Origin: Anaerobaca lacustris
GTDB taxonomy: Bacteria > Planctomycetota > Phycisphaerae > Sedimentisphaerales > Anaerobacaceae
DNA length: 64,000 nucleotides
Direction of reading: 5' to 3'
Assembly (NCBI RefSeq): GCF_030012215.1
Contig: NZ_JASCXX010000007.1
Location: 62,001 to 126,000 of the forward strand
The translations under genes were made by a program, and so were the position numbers. The first letter of the stretch is position 1. Each line of letters opens with the position of its first letter. Shown in pieces: positions 26,864-35,477 of the stretch. The notes under the pieces were generated by a model. The model worked only from the letters and a program-made list of their open reading frames with translations. It searched no databases and was not told the DNA's origin.

Positions 26864-27769
26864 TCAGAAACTCGTGAATCGCCGCAGCTCTTCCAGCCTG
26901 GCGTCGATCTCGCTGCGGCTGGTTCCGGTCAGCCCGCTCAGGGAGAAATCCGCGATTGTGAACGAGGCGACCACCGTCCCATACGCCAGCGCCGACTTCA
27001 GGGCCTCGAAGTCCGTTCGGCCCTGCTGGGCAACATGGCCGAGAAAGCCGCCGGCAAAACTGTCGCCGGCGCCCGTCGGGTCCACCACCTCGGCGGCCGG
27101 ATACGCCGGCAGCAGGAACGTCTGCCCGTCGGCGCTGCACATCAGCGAGCCGGACTCGCCCTTCTTGACGATGACCACTTTCATGCCCATCGCCAACACA
27201 TCGGCGGCGGCTTTGACGAGATTGGACCGGCCGGAAAGCTGTCTGGCCTCGTCGTCGTTGATAATCAGGCAGTCGATCCGCTTGAGGAGCTTCTTGAGAT
27301 CGCCGAGGTGCCCATCGATCCAGAGGTTCATCGTGTCGGCCGCGACGAACGCGGGCTGCGCGATCTGGTCGAGCAATTCGAGCTGAAGCGCCGGCGCCGT
27401 GTTGGCCAGGAACACGAAGCGGCTGTCCAGAAACACGTCCGGCAGCTTCGGCGGGGCCTCCTGCAAGACGTTGAGCTCGACGTAGTCCGTCGTTCGATCG
27501 TTCATGTTCTCCTGGTACGTTCCGTGCCAGACGAACGTCTTGCTGCCGGACCGCACCTCCAGACCCCGCAAGTCGACGTCACGGCCCTTGAAAACCTCCG
27601 CCAGATCGAACGGACAATCGTCGCCGACCACACCCACGAATCGCACGGGCGCAAAGAAGCTGGCCGCCATGCTGAAGTAGATCGACGAACCGCCGAGGCA
27701 TCGCTCGCTGACCCCGTGCGGCGTCTTGATCGTGTCAATCCCGATGGAACCGGTAACCAGTAGTGACAT
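26864..27769 (-). CDS. PfkB-family (ribokinase-like) carbohydrate kinase
   Basis: The 301-residue product begins MSLLVTGSIGIDTIKTP and carries the PfkB signatures: GGSSIYFSMAASFF near the N-terminus, a VGVVGDD strand, INDDEARQLSG, and DPTGAGDSFAGGF with the catalytic Asp at about 235. PfkB members phosphorylate sugars or nucleosides with ATP; the substrate cannot be read from the sequence. It sits 8 bases downstream of gltX and 8 bases upstream of thpR, so it is within the operon. The longer frame back to 27898 lies inside gltX and is rejected. Confidence 0.92.
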   Translation of the reverse strand: MSLLVTGSIGIDTIKTPHGVSERCLGGSSIYFSMAASFFAPVRFVGVVGDDCPFDLAEVFKGRDVDLRGLEVRSGSKTFVWHGTYQENMNDRTTDYVELNVLQEAPPKLPDVFLDSRFVFLANTAPALQLELLDQIAQPAFVAADTMNLWIDGHLGDLKKLLKRIDCLIINDDEARQLSGRSNLVKAAADVLAMGMKVVIVKKGESGSLMCSADGQTFLLPAYPAAEVVDPTGAGDSFAGGFLGHVAQQGRTDFEALKSALAYGTVVASFTIADFSLSGLTGTSRSEIDARLEELRRFTSF

Positions 27770-27777
27770 CGCAAACG

Positions 27778-29430
27778 TTACTCCGATTGGACTTGACTGT
27801 GGAATCTCTCCAGGGCAGCGTCGATGCGGGCCAGCGTCCGTTCTTTGCCGAGCAGATTGACCGAGTCGAAAATCGACAGGCTGATCGTGGTCCCACACAG
27901 CGCGACGCGTAAGGGCTGGGCCACCTTGCCCAGGCCGACCTGTTTCTCTTCGGCCAGGCCGCGCAGCATCTCTTCGAGGGCCTGCTCGGTGTACTCGTCC
28001 ATCGTCGCCAGACGGTCCCGCACGACGTGCAGCACATCCAGAGCACCGGCCTTGAGCAGGACCTTCTTGACGGCCTTCTCGTCGAACTCGATCTTGTCGT
28101 CGACGACGAAGAGGAACCGGCTCTTGTTGTCGATGTCTTCGAGCGTCCGCGCTCCTTCACAGAGCCGGATGATTCGCAGCAGGGTCTCGTCGTCGGCCTT
28201 GAGCAGGGGCGACTGGACCTCGGTCAGATAGGCCTTGAGATACCCCAGGACCTTCTCGCCCGGCAGCATGCGAAGGTGCTCGGTGTTGAAGGCGACGAGC
28301 TTCTGGCGGTCGAAGAGGCTGTTGCTCTTGGTCAATCGAGTCAGGTCGAACGACTCGATCAACTCCTCGACGGTCATGACCTCCCGCTGATCGCCGGGGT
28401 TCCAGCCCAGCAGCGCCAGGAAGTTGACCAGCGTCTCGGGCAGATAGCCGCTCTTGCAGAAATCCACGATGTTGATCTCGGGCAGATGGACACCGATGTG
28501 TTTGGCGATGGCATCGATCGCCGGCATGTCGGGCACACTCTCGCCGGCCAGAAACGTCTGGACCTCCTCTTCGCCGATTCCACCGACCTCGGCCAGCCTG
28601 GCTGTGTCAAGGTCCGGCAGAGCCTGGATCGCCGTGCGGAGGGCCTTGGGCCGCTCGCGCTTGGAGAGCTTGCCTCCGCTGTCGCTGACGGTCACGGACA
28701 TGTGGGCATACTGGGGCAGCGGCGCCTCGGGGAACATCGCCTGCCACAGGGCCTGCTGGCCCGGCGTGTTCATCAGGTGCTCCTGGCCGCGAATGACGTG
28801 GGTCACGTCCATCAGGCGGTCGTCCACCACGCAAGCGAAGTTGTACGTGGGGAAGCCGTCGCTCTTGAGGATGATGAAATCGCCCAGTTCGGCTGGGTTG
28901 AAACTGATCTGCCCGCGAACGATGTCGTTGACCACGATCGGGACGTCCTGCGGAATCGCGAACCGCACAGTCACCGGCCGGCCCTCAGCCCGGGCCTTCT
29001 GTGCGTCCTGCTCCGAGGGGGACCGCTCGGGCCGGCGAAAGATGAAGCCCGTCTTGCGGGTCTCGGCCTCCTGGCGCATCACGTCCAGGTCTTCCGACGT
29101 CTCGAAGCAGTAGTAGGCCTTGCCTTCGTCGAGGAGCTGGCGGATGTGCTTGTCGTAGAGGTCTCGCCGTTCGGATTGGCAGTACGGCCCGTTCGGCCCG
29201 CCCACGTCCGGGCCCTCATCCCACTCGATCCCCAGCCATCGCAGATCGGTCATCACCTGCTGGGCGGCCGTCGGGGTGTTGCGTTTCTGGTCCGTGTCCT
29301 CGATTCGCAGGATGAACCGACCGCCCGTCCGACGGGCCCACAGCCAGTTGAACAGCGCAGTCCGGGCCCCCCCGACGTGCAGATAGCCCGTCGGCGACGG
29401 GGCAAAACGTGTTACCACTGGCTCTGACAC
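27778..29430 (-). CDS. gltX: Glutamate--tRNA ligase
   Basis: GltX charges tRNA-Glu. The 550-residue class I synthetase shows the HIGH-type motif HVGG at 18-21 (SPTGYLHVGGART) and the KMSKS-type motif KLSKR at 254-258. Between KLSKR and the conserved GYLPETLVNFLALLGW there is an extra segment of about 55-60 residues, helical and acidic (IGEEEVQTFLAGES..IDAIAKHIGV), absent from the typical enzyme. GTG 29430 has GAGGAG 9 bases upstream and follows a clear promoter. It is the first gene of the seven-gene operon gltX, pfkB-like, thpR, recA, PHP, alaS, nuclease-like. Confidence 0.95.
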   Translation of the reverse strand: MSEPVVTRFAPSPTGYLHVGGARTALFNWLWARRTGGRFILRIEDTDQKRNTPTAAQQVMTDLRWLGIEWDEGPDVGGPNGPYCQSERRDLYDKHIRQLLDEGKAYYCFETSEDLDVMRQEAETRKTGFIFRRPERSPSEQDAQKARAEGRPVTVRFAIPQDVPIVVNDIVRGQISFNPAELGDFIILKSDGFPTYNFACVVDDRLMDVTHVIRGQEHLMNTPGQQALWQAMFPEAPLPQYAHMSVTVSDSGGKLSKRERPKALRTAIQALPDLDTARLAEVGGIGEEEVQTFLAGESVPDMPAIDAIAKHIGVHLPEINIVDFCKSGYLPETLVNFLALLGWNPGDQREVMTVEELIESFDLTRLTKSNSLFDRQKLVAFNTEHLRMLPGEKVLGYLKAYLTEVQSPLLKADDETLLRIIRLCEGARTLEDIDNKSRFLFVVDDKIEFDEKAVKKVLLKAGALDVLHVVRDRLATMDEYTEQALEEMLRGLAEEKQVGLGKVAQPLRVALCGTTISLSIFDSVNLLGKERTLARIDAALERFHSQVQSE

Positions 29431-29472
29431 TGCTTGAGACTCCTCGATAGCCGCAAAAGCATGGAAACTGGA

Positions 29473-29501
29473 AGCTTACGCCGTGCAACCCCCCTTGTCA
29501 A
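29473..29501 (-). promoter_or_regulatory. Sigma-70 promoter for the gltX-recA-alaS operon
   Basis: On the minus strand, TTGACA (29501-29496), a 17-base spacer and TAAGCT (29478-29473) form a good promoter. Transcription would start near 29466, about 36 bases before the gltX GTG. No other promoter of this quality was seen further down the operon. Confidence 0.75.
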
Positions 29502-29716
29502 GCTCCATAAGACCCGACCCATCCCCCGCCCCCATCGGGCCAATCGCCCTCGCGGCGTGGGTTATCGCCCTTCTTCCCTCCGCTGGAGCCGGACCGGAAG
29601 CAGCCGAGCGCATTACTCTGCTGAATCCTGTTCCGCTCGGAGGAAGACAGAGTTAACATCAGGCTCAGCGATACGTAGGGCCGAAAGACTGACATGAGAG
29701 AAATGAAAGGTTTTCG

Positions 29717-31051
29717 ATGAGCTGTCATAGCACCATCAAACGGTACGTCCATTCCGGGTTTGAGTGTTCGAGCGGTATGGTCCGCACCAAGCGCCACGAA
29801 GCTGGTCGACAAGAGGGATTCGCGAAGCGCTTCTTGGAGAAGGTATCGGTCTTGCTCATTGCGGCGGCGTGCTGCGTTGCGGCGCCGGCCGCTGACTCAA
29901 GCGAACCGGCGGTGTCTGTCCCGATCCTTGCTTGGCACAGCATTCCGGAAGATCAATTGTCCATCGATCGCTTCCGCCAATTGGCGGATATGGGGCTGAC
30001 GCATAGCCTGATGCATTACAGTCCCCCCGGCAATGCCCGAGCGCTGGACATGGCGGAGCAAGCCGGCGTCAAGCTGTTCGTGGGGGACGGACGTTTCGCG
30101 CGACCGGGGGAGGATCTGCGACAAGCGGGGCAGGCGTATCGCCATCATCCGGCACTCGCCGGCTATCTGCTGCGGGATGAGCCCTCGGTTAAGGATTTTG
30201 CGGCACTGGCGGCATCGCGCGACGCGCTCAAGGCCGTCGATCCGGCCCATTGGAGTTACGTCAATCTGTTTCCGACGTACGCCAGCGGCGCCCAACTTGG
30301 CTGCGAGACGTATCCCGGGCACGTGCGACGGTTCTTCCTGGAATTCCGTCCGGAAGTTCTGAGTTTCGATCACTACCCGATTCTGGAAGGAGACCAGCTC
30401 CGCGGGGATTTCTTCCAGAACCTCGAATGGATCCGGCAAATCTCGCTGGAGTTCGGAACCCCGTTCTGGGCCTTTGCGCTGACCTGCCCGCATCGGCCGT
30501 ACCCCATGCCGACGCTCGGGCATATCCGGTTTCAGACCTGGAGCAACTTCGCTTACGGGGCGAAAGGGCTTCAGTACTTCACCTATTGGACACCGACTCC
30601 GGGGACCTGGGATTTCCACGACGCGCCGATTCGGCTCGATGGCACGTGCAGCCCGACCTGGGACTTGCTGAAGGCCTTCAATCGGCAGGTGCAAGCGTGC
30701 GCGGACATTCTTCTGGAAAGCCGGGTCGTCGCCGTCTATCACACCGAGCCACTTCCAGCGGGAACCCGAGGTCTGGACGTCTCAAGCCCTTTCTCACGCA
30801 TCGACGGAGGTGAGGCCATCGTCGGGCTCCATCAACTGCCGGATGGCAAGCACTACGCTCTCGTGGTCAATCGGTCCTTCAACAAGGCGGTGACGCTTCG
30901 GCTGACGCTGCAGGACTGGGTCAGAGATGTGGACTGGACACAACGAGCCGGAGGCGCTGAGTTCCTCGGCGCTGTCGATCGCGATGCGACCCTACGCCTC
31001 GAACCGGGGGCTGCCGGGTTCTTACGCCTCAATACGGCACCAACGAAGTGA
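29717..31051 (+). CDS. Secreted TIM-barrel (glycosidase-like) protein
   Basis: The 444-residue protein starts at an ATG with GAAAGG 6 bases upstream and carries a hydrophobic export segment at about 46-60 after a long charged N-region. A start at 29777 would give a more normal signal peptide. The mature part reads as a TIM barrel: FRQLADMGLTHSLMH, HPALAGYLLRDEPS (an acidic residue at a strand end, as in GH-A folds), PEVLSFDHYPI, FWAFALTCPH and YGAKGLQYFTYWTP. A small beta domain follows (ALVVNRSFNKAVTLRL). It resembles beta-galactosidase-type exported proteins, but I cannot assign a GH family or a catalytic pair with confidence. Confidence 0.75.
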   Translation: MSCHSTIKRYVHSGFECSSGMVRTKRHEAGRQEGFAKRFLEKVSVLLIAAACCVAAPAADSSEPAVSVPILAWHSIPEDQLSIDRFRQLADMGLTHSLMHYSPPGNARALDMAEQAGVKLFVGDGRFARPGEDLRQAGQAYRHHPALAGYLLRDEPSVKDFAALAASRDALKAVDPAHWSYVNLFPTYASGAQLGCETYPGHVRRFFLEFRPEVLSFDHYPILEGDQLRGDFFQNLEWIRQISLEFGTPFWAFALTCPHRPYPMPTLGHIRFQTWSNFAYGAKGLQYFTYWTPTPGTWDFHDAPIRLDGTCSPTWDLLKAFNRQVQACADILLESRVVAVYHTEPLPAGTRGLDVSSPFSRIDGGEAIVGLHQLPDGKHYALVVNRSFNKAVTLRLTLQDWVRDVDWTQRAGGAEFLGAVDRDATLRLEPGAAGFLRLNTAPTK

Positions 31052-31089
31052 GTGATTATAAGCAGTTGCTGTCGCTGACCTTATGGCAA

Positions 31090-31163
31090 TGGGCGATACA
31101 GGACTCGAACCTGTGACCTCACGGGTGTGATCCGTGCGCTCTAGCCAACTGAGCTAATCGCCC
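31090..31163 (-). tRNA. tRNA-Val (anticodon CAC)
   Basis: The 74-base minus-strand sequence folds as a full cloverleaf. The acceptor is GGGCGAT/ATCGCCC with discriminator A, the D stem is GCTC/GAGC, the anticodon stem is CACGG/CCGTG around loop ATCACAC (anticodon CAC), the variable loop is AGGTC, and the T arm is ACAGG-TTCGAGT-CCTGT. The 3-prime CCA is not encoded (TTG follows). It has its own promoter. Confidence 0.96.
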
Positions 31164-31175
31164 GCGTAAGCCGGT

Positions 31176-31205
31176 ATTAGAGCCGATCGCACGGGTGGCT
31201 GTCAA
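31176..31205 (-). promoter_or_regulatory. Promoter for tRNA-Val
   Basis: On the minus strand, TTGACA (31205-31200), an 18-base spacer and TCTAAT (31181-31176) end 12 bases before the mature tRNA 5-prime end, a normal distance for a tRNA promoter. Confidence 0.7.
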
Positions 31206-31242
31206 GCCCTAATCGAGACCAATTGGCGTCGTTCGGCGGATT

Positions 31243-31647
31243 CTATACGGCGACGAGGTTGACGCGGCCGAGTTTGACGCCCTTCATGCTCAGGATGTTC
31301 TCGCCGACCCGATTGATCTCGGCGACCTGGCCGCGCAGGACGATGATTTCGAGGCAGTCATGCTCATCGAGGTGCACGTGCAGCGAACTGATCGCGTGCA
31401 GCAGGTGGGAGTGCTGCACGGCGATGAGCTTCTCGGTGAGATTGGCGGCGTGGTGGTCGTAGACGAGGAAGACGGCCGCCACAGCCTCGGCCTGCGGGTC
31501 AGCGATCCGCTCCCGGCTCAATTGCTGCCGCACCAGGTCGCGAACCGCCTCCGAACGACTCTGATAGCCCTGTCGAGCGATCAGGGCATCAAACTGCGAC
31601 AACAGGTCCTTGTCGAGCGAAATGCCTATGCGTTCCAGATCTGCCAT
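31243..31647 (-). CDS. nikR: Nickel-responsive regulator NikR
   Basis: NikR is a ribbon-helix-helix repressor that binds DNA when loaded with Ni(II), usually controlling nickel import. The 134-residue product has the RHH segment ERIGISLDKDLLSQFDALI and an ACT-like domain. The four nickel ligands of E. coli NikR (H76, H87, H89, C95) correspond exactly in spacing to H79, H90, H92 and C98 here. AAGG lies 6 bases before the ATG. It is 24 bases downstream of the metX-metW gene and likely shares its transcript. No nickel transporter is in the window, so its targets lie elsewhere. Confidence 0.93.
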   Translation of the reverse strand: MADLERIGISLDKDLLSQFDALIARQGYQSRSEAVRDLVRQQLSRERIADPQAEAVAAVFLVYDHHAANLTEKLIAVQHSHLLHAISSLHVHLDEHDCLEIIVLRGQVAEINRVGENILSMKGVKLGRVNLVAV

Positions 31648-31671
31648 CGAAGCCCTTCCTGCAATGCGCTG

Positions 31672-33474
31672 CTAATCCTTTCTCAGTACGTAGATCACCT
31701 GCTCGGCCAACAGGTTCGGCCAGAGGCGGACCGGGCTGGGACGGGTCTTGACAAGGGGAACCCGCCTCTCGATCGTAGCGCCGAGATGCCCGCAGAATTC
31801 GTCGAAATCCTTCAGCGACAGGCAGTGGATGTTGGGCGTATCGTGCCAGCCGAACGGCAACTGGCGCGTCACCGGCGCCTTGCCCCGGCACATCAACTGC
31901 ACCCGCGACCGCCAATGGGCGAAATTCGGGAAACTGACGACGACCTGGCGTCCGACGCGCAGAAGTTCGGTGAGCACCCGCTCGGGGTCTCGGATCGTCT
32001 GAACCGTCTGCGACAGGATGGCATAGTCGAAGCTCCTGTCGGCGTAGCTGCCGAGCCCGCGTTCGATATCGTATTGGATGATCGACAGCCTCTTGCATAC
32101 GCCATTAAGGACAAGATCCTGTTCGAGCTCGATGCCGCGTCCCTCGATTCGCTTGTCCTGGCGCAGGCGGGCCAGCAGCTCGCCGTCGCCGCAACCGACG
32201 TCCAGCACGGTGGCATCGGGTTCGATCAACGATTCGACGAGCTGATAGTCGACGCGCGCCCGGTGCGCTTGCTCGGCCCGGCTCGGCACTCTCGGATGCC
32301 TCGGGCAACAGACGCCCTCGACCTCGACGCCATTGCGACGGCGCGTGGCGGTCAGGAAGCAGTTGATGAATGCGCCGAGCGTGTCGTTCTCCAGCAGGAA
32401 GGCATCGTGTCCGTAGGATGAGTCGATGTTGCAGAAGCTGACGTCCCGGCCGTTGGCGACGAGGGCGTCGACGATCGCCTCCGACTGGGCCGGCGTGAAC
32501 AGCCAGTCGCTGCTGAAGCTGACCACCAGGAAGCGTGCCTTGGCGTTGGCAAAGGCCTGTTGGAGCGAGCCGTGGTCTCGGGCGAGGTCGAAGTAATCGG
32601 ACGCCTTCGTGATGTACAGGTAACTGTTGGCGTCGAATCGGTCGACGAAGGTCTGGCCCTGGTAGTCCAGATAGGTCTCGACCGAGAACTCCGAGTTGAA
32701 ATCGTAGCTGTACTTCTCGGTGCTGCGGAGTTGTCGGCCGAACTTCTGGCGCATGCCTTCCTCGGACAGATACGTAATGTGTCCGATCATCCGGGCGATC
32801 GCCAGACCGCGGGCGGGAACCGATTTGCCATGGTACTGCCCGTTGGCAAAACTGGCGTCGGCCAGAATGGCGTTTCGTCCGACGGCATCGAAGGCAATGG
32901 ACTGGGCGCCGAGGTGCGTCGTCGTGGCGACCGGGATCGCGGCGTCCATCATTTCCGGATAGGCGATGGACCATTGCAGGACCTGCATGCCGCCGATCGA
33001 TCCGCCGATCACGGCCAACAGGTGGTCGATCCCCAAGCGGTCGAGCAGCAGTTTCTGGACCCGCACCATGTCGGCGATGGTGATGATGGGAAAGCGCAGG
33101 CCGTAGGGCTGGCCCGTCTCCGGGTCGACCGACGAGGGGCCCGTGGTCCCGGAGCAGCCGCCGAGGACATTCGAACAGAGAACGAAGTACTTGTCGGTGT
33201 CGATGCCCTTTCCCGGGCCGATCATGTCCTCCCACCAACCCGGCTTCGCATCGTCAGGGCGGTGAACCCCGGCCGCGTGAGCGCTGCCGCTCAGCGCGTG
33301 GCAGACGAGAATGGCGTTGTCGCGGGCTTCGTTGAGCTGCCCGTAGGTCTCATACGCCACGTCGATCGGACCGAGCCTCTTGCCGCATTCCAGCAGCAAA
33401 GGGGCGTCCGCCTCAACGACGCGGAGGACCTTGGTCTCGACCAGACCCACGGAGTTTTCCCCAATAGCCGTCAT
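31672..33474 (-). CDS. Homoserine O-acetyltransferase MetX fused to MetW
   Basis: One 600-residue frame holds two methionine-pathway proteins. Residues 1 to about 385 are an alpha/beta-hydrolase homoserine acyltransferase: LSGSAHAAG, the long NVLGGCSGTTGPSS loop, nucleophile S159 in GGSIGGMQ, then SDWLFTP (Asp) and YGHDAFL (His). Residues from about 405 are MetW: a class I methyltransferase-like fold with VLDVGCGDGELLARL, LSQTVQTIRDP, VSFPNFAHWRSR and FGWHDTPNIHCLS. MetX and MetW usually are separate neighbours and MetW assists MetX, so the fusion fixes them one to one. A promoter lies so close that the mRNA may be nearly leaderless. nikR follows. Confidence 0.95.
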   Translation of the reverse strand: MTAIGENSVGLVETKVLRVVEADAPLLLECGKRLGPIDVAYETYGQLNEARDNAILVCHALSGSAHAAGVHRPDDAKPGWWEDMIGPGKGIDTDKYFVLCSNVLGGCSGTTGPSSVDPETGQPYGLRFPIITIADMVRVQKLLLDRLGIDHLLAVIGGSIGGMQVLQWSIAYPEMMDAAIPVATTTHLGAQSIAFDAVGRNAILADASFANGQYHGKSVPARGLAIARMIGHITYLSEEGMRQKFGRQLRSTEKYSYDFNSEFSVETYLDYQGQTFVDRFDANSYLYITKASDYFDLARDHGSLQQAFANAKARFLVVSFSSDWLFTPAQSEAIVDALVANGRDVSFCNIDSSYGHDAFLLENDTLGAFINCFLTATRRRNGVEVEGVCCPRHPRVPSRAEQAHRARVDYQLVESLIEPDATVLDVGCGDGELLARLRQDKRIEGRGIELEQDLVLNGVCKRLSIIQYDIERGLGSYADRSFDYAILSQTVQTIRDPERVLTELLRVGRQVVVSFPNFAHWRSRVQLMCRGKAPVTRQLPFGWHDTPNIHCLSLKDFDEFCGHLGATIERRVPLVKTRPSPVRLWPNLLAEQVIYVLRKD

Positions 33475-33484
33475 AAGTCAAATC

Positions 33485-33512
33485 AGTATAGAAAGAAACT
33501 CTCGCCTGTAAA
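33485..33512 (-). promoter_or_regulatory. Promoter abutting the metX-metW start
   Basis: On the minus strand, TTTACA (33512-33507), a 16-base spacer and TATACT (33490-33485) lie only 10 bases from the ATG. Predicted initiation near 33478 leaves about 4 bases of leader, and no Shine-Dalgarno sequence precedes the ATG. Confidence 0.65.
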
Positions 33513-33624
33513 GCAGCGTGCTCCATGAGGCGCCGTCGGAAGGGCAGAAAAGAAGCGTATGGAACGGGGACCGCCGACCTGCCGGCCTGCGGTCCTCTGC
33601 CAGCCATTCGAAGCAGCCGTGAGG

Positions 33625-34359
33625 TCAGATGATTTCGAGGCGACGCAGAATGGCCTTGGTCCACCGGGCGCTGCGAGCCTGGGACATGATCGCGAGGACC
33701 ACGACGAGGAACCAGTATCCGCCAAATCGCAGGTAATACAGGATCGTGTGCGTCAGGCCGGACCCCTTGTCGGAAACCCACTTGGCCAGCTCGGCCGGTG
33801 TGTAGGCGACGCCGATGACGCTGGAGCCGATCACCTCCTGCCAGGGCACGACGAGGACGAACATAATCAGCGACAGGAAGAAAGCCCGCGCGATGTGGTT
33901 GATGCCGCCCAGCCGGCCGATGAGCGAAACCATCAAGCTGAAGAACATGGCCAGACAAAACAGTCCCGCCGTGAGAATCAGGACGCCGTCAACCACTTCG
34001 ATGGTGCGCTTCACATGCTCCCAGGTCAGCTTCTCCACGAGGGGCAGCCGTATCTTGCTCTGGACCGCTGGCGCCGGTGCTTCGCCGGCTGCCGTCATCG
34101 CCTGTGCCGCCGCCGCCTGCACGACCTCGCTGTCGGTCAGCGGATCGACGGGGACCTGTGGGATTGCGACGAACCCGAGATTGACCAGCCAGAAAGACAC
34201 CTGGATCAACAGAAGACAGATCACCACGAGCAGGAAGAAGAAATTCTTCCATCCTCGGAAGACCCCCACCGCTTCCAGGCAGTCGGTTGTGTCGATCATA
34301 TGGCTCTGATTGACCGGGCCTTCGTTCATTTCAGCCATCTCCAATTCCTTGACCTTCAT
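33625..34359 (-). CDS. Multi-pass membrane protein, function unknown
   Basis: The 244-residue product has four clear hydrophobic helices: NFFFLLVVICLLLIQVSFWL, GVLILTAGLFCLAMFFSLMV, AFFLSLIMFVLVVPWQEVI and GYWFLVVVLAIMSQ. A soluble Ala/Pro-rich loop of about 65 residues lies between helices 1 and 2. The start at 34359 has GGGGA 5 bases away; ATG 34338 with AAGG is nearly as good. The frame upstream to 34473 has no SD. No family was recognised. It lies between metX-metW and the GAF-like gene, all on the minus strand but with gaps above 140 bases. Confidence 0.7.
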   Translation of the reverse strand: MKVKELEMAEMNEGPVNQSHMIDTTDCLEAVGVFRGWKNFFFLLVVICLLLIQVSFWLVNLGFVAIPQVPVDPLTDSEVVQAAAAQAMTAAGEAPAPAVQSKIRLPLVEKLTWEHVKRTIEVVDGVLILTAGLFCLAMFFSLMVSLIGRLGGINHIARAFFLSLIMFVLVVPWQEVIGSSVIGVAYTPAELAKWVSDKGSGLTHTILYYLRFGGYWFLVVVLAIMSQARSARWTKAILRRLEII

Positions 34360-34573
34360 CGATTCCCCGGAGACCGGAAACCCCACCTCTCCTCCCTCGC
34401 GTTCTCGCGGTGAGGCGGCCCACGCTGTACGATGGCCACACCATTCACTCACCTTACGAGCACCGGCGGTCATTATGGTTCATGCCGATGGGAAAAGCAA
34501 AGAAATTCCCACGGGCCAACATTTCCGGCCGGATCGCACGATCGCGCCCGAGGCGCGCCGCCTGGGCACCGGC

Positions 34574-35203
34574 TCAGTGGCCCGCATGAAGCGGCAGTCG
34601 GCAGCCCGCGATGGCGTGCGCCAAGCCGCACGTGACCAGGCCCACTTTGTGCAACTCCTCCGGCGCCAGCAACAACGGCATGGCGCGACTGATCAACAGG
34701 AATCCAAGCGGCCGCCCGAGATCGCTTAGCGGCAAGGTCGCCAACGAAACGTTGGCCAGTTCCCTGGGATTGCCTTGCAACCCCATACTGAGCAGGTCGG
34801 CGACGTTACACGGCTTGTTCGACTTGCAGATCCGGTCGGTCAATTCAGGATCGAAGTAGTCTTCAAGCGGCTGGTCGTCAATGCTCAAGGTCTCGCGGGC
34901 GCGGAACATCCCCACCCCCGAGCCTTCCGACTGACGCAGAAAGAACGTGACACCGGCGCCGGGCAACGCCTCCCGGATCAGCTCGTCCGTCCGCGTCAAC
35001 AGCTCCCGAAGGTCCGTGGTCCCCAGCAGGGACTTGTAGAACGTGGCGGCGAAACCCACGCTGCTGAGCCTCCGGACGAGGGCCCGCTGTGCACCGATCA
35101 GATCGTTGCAGAGAATATCGATCTGGCTGGCCTGCCGTTTCCGCTCCTGGTTGACCTTCTTGATGAGCAGGCGCAGTCGTTGTTGTCGTTCGGTCTGACT
35201 CAT
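34574..35203 (-). CDS. Coiled-coil / GAF-like domain protein
   Basis: The 209-residue product starts with a basic coiled coil (RQQRLRLLIKKVNQERKRQASQIDILCNDLIGAQRAL). The rest resembles a GAF-type sensor domain: FYKSLLGTTDLRELLTRTDELIREALPGAGVTFFL, a central strand pair, then LPLSDLGRPLGFLLISRAMP and a closing helix. GAF domains bind small molecules or act in signalling, but no output domain is attached. The ATG follows GTGGAGGCAT. Family recognition rests on pattern only. It could also be a flagellar/chemotaxis-type accessory protein. Confidence 0.65.
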   Translation of the reverse strand: MSQTERQQRLRLLIKKVNQERKRQASQIDILCNDLIGAQRALVRRLSSVGFAATFYKSLLGTTDLRELLTRTDELIREALPGAGVTFFLRQSEGSGVGMFRARETLSIDDQPLEDYFDPELTDRICKSNKPCNVADLLSMGLQGNPRELANVSLATLPLSDLGRPLGFLLISRAMPLLLAPEELHKVGLVTCGLAHAIAGCRLPLHAGH

Positions 35204-35477
35204 ATGCCTCCACGTTCAAACGGTCCTATCGATCAGGGAGAACCCCATGCCTACAATTCGGCTCGGCGCCGACGCCCCTTTAGCGGCAAAGCCGGATATC
35301 CTCGGTCCGTGTCCGCCGCCCCATAAACGGACCCCTATCACGGGTGGAGGTCGTCCGAGGCTGTGGTCTGTGCGCCGGGCCGGTCTCGCAGGTGGGAAAC
35401 ATCCGTCGCGGCAAGAGATGTTTTCGGACGTTGTCCTCGCCGCCGGCACTTCTCTCGCCACCCCTCCCTTTTACACC

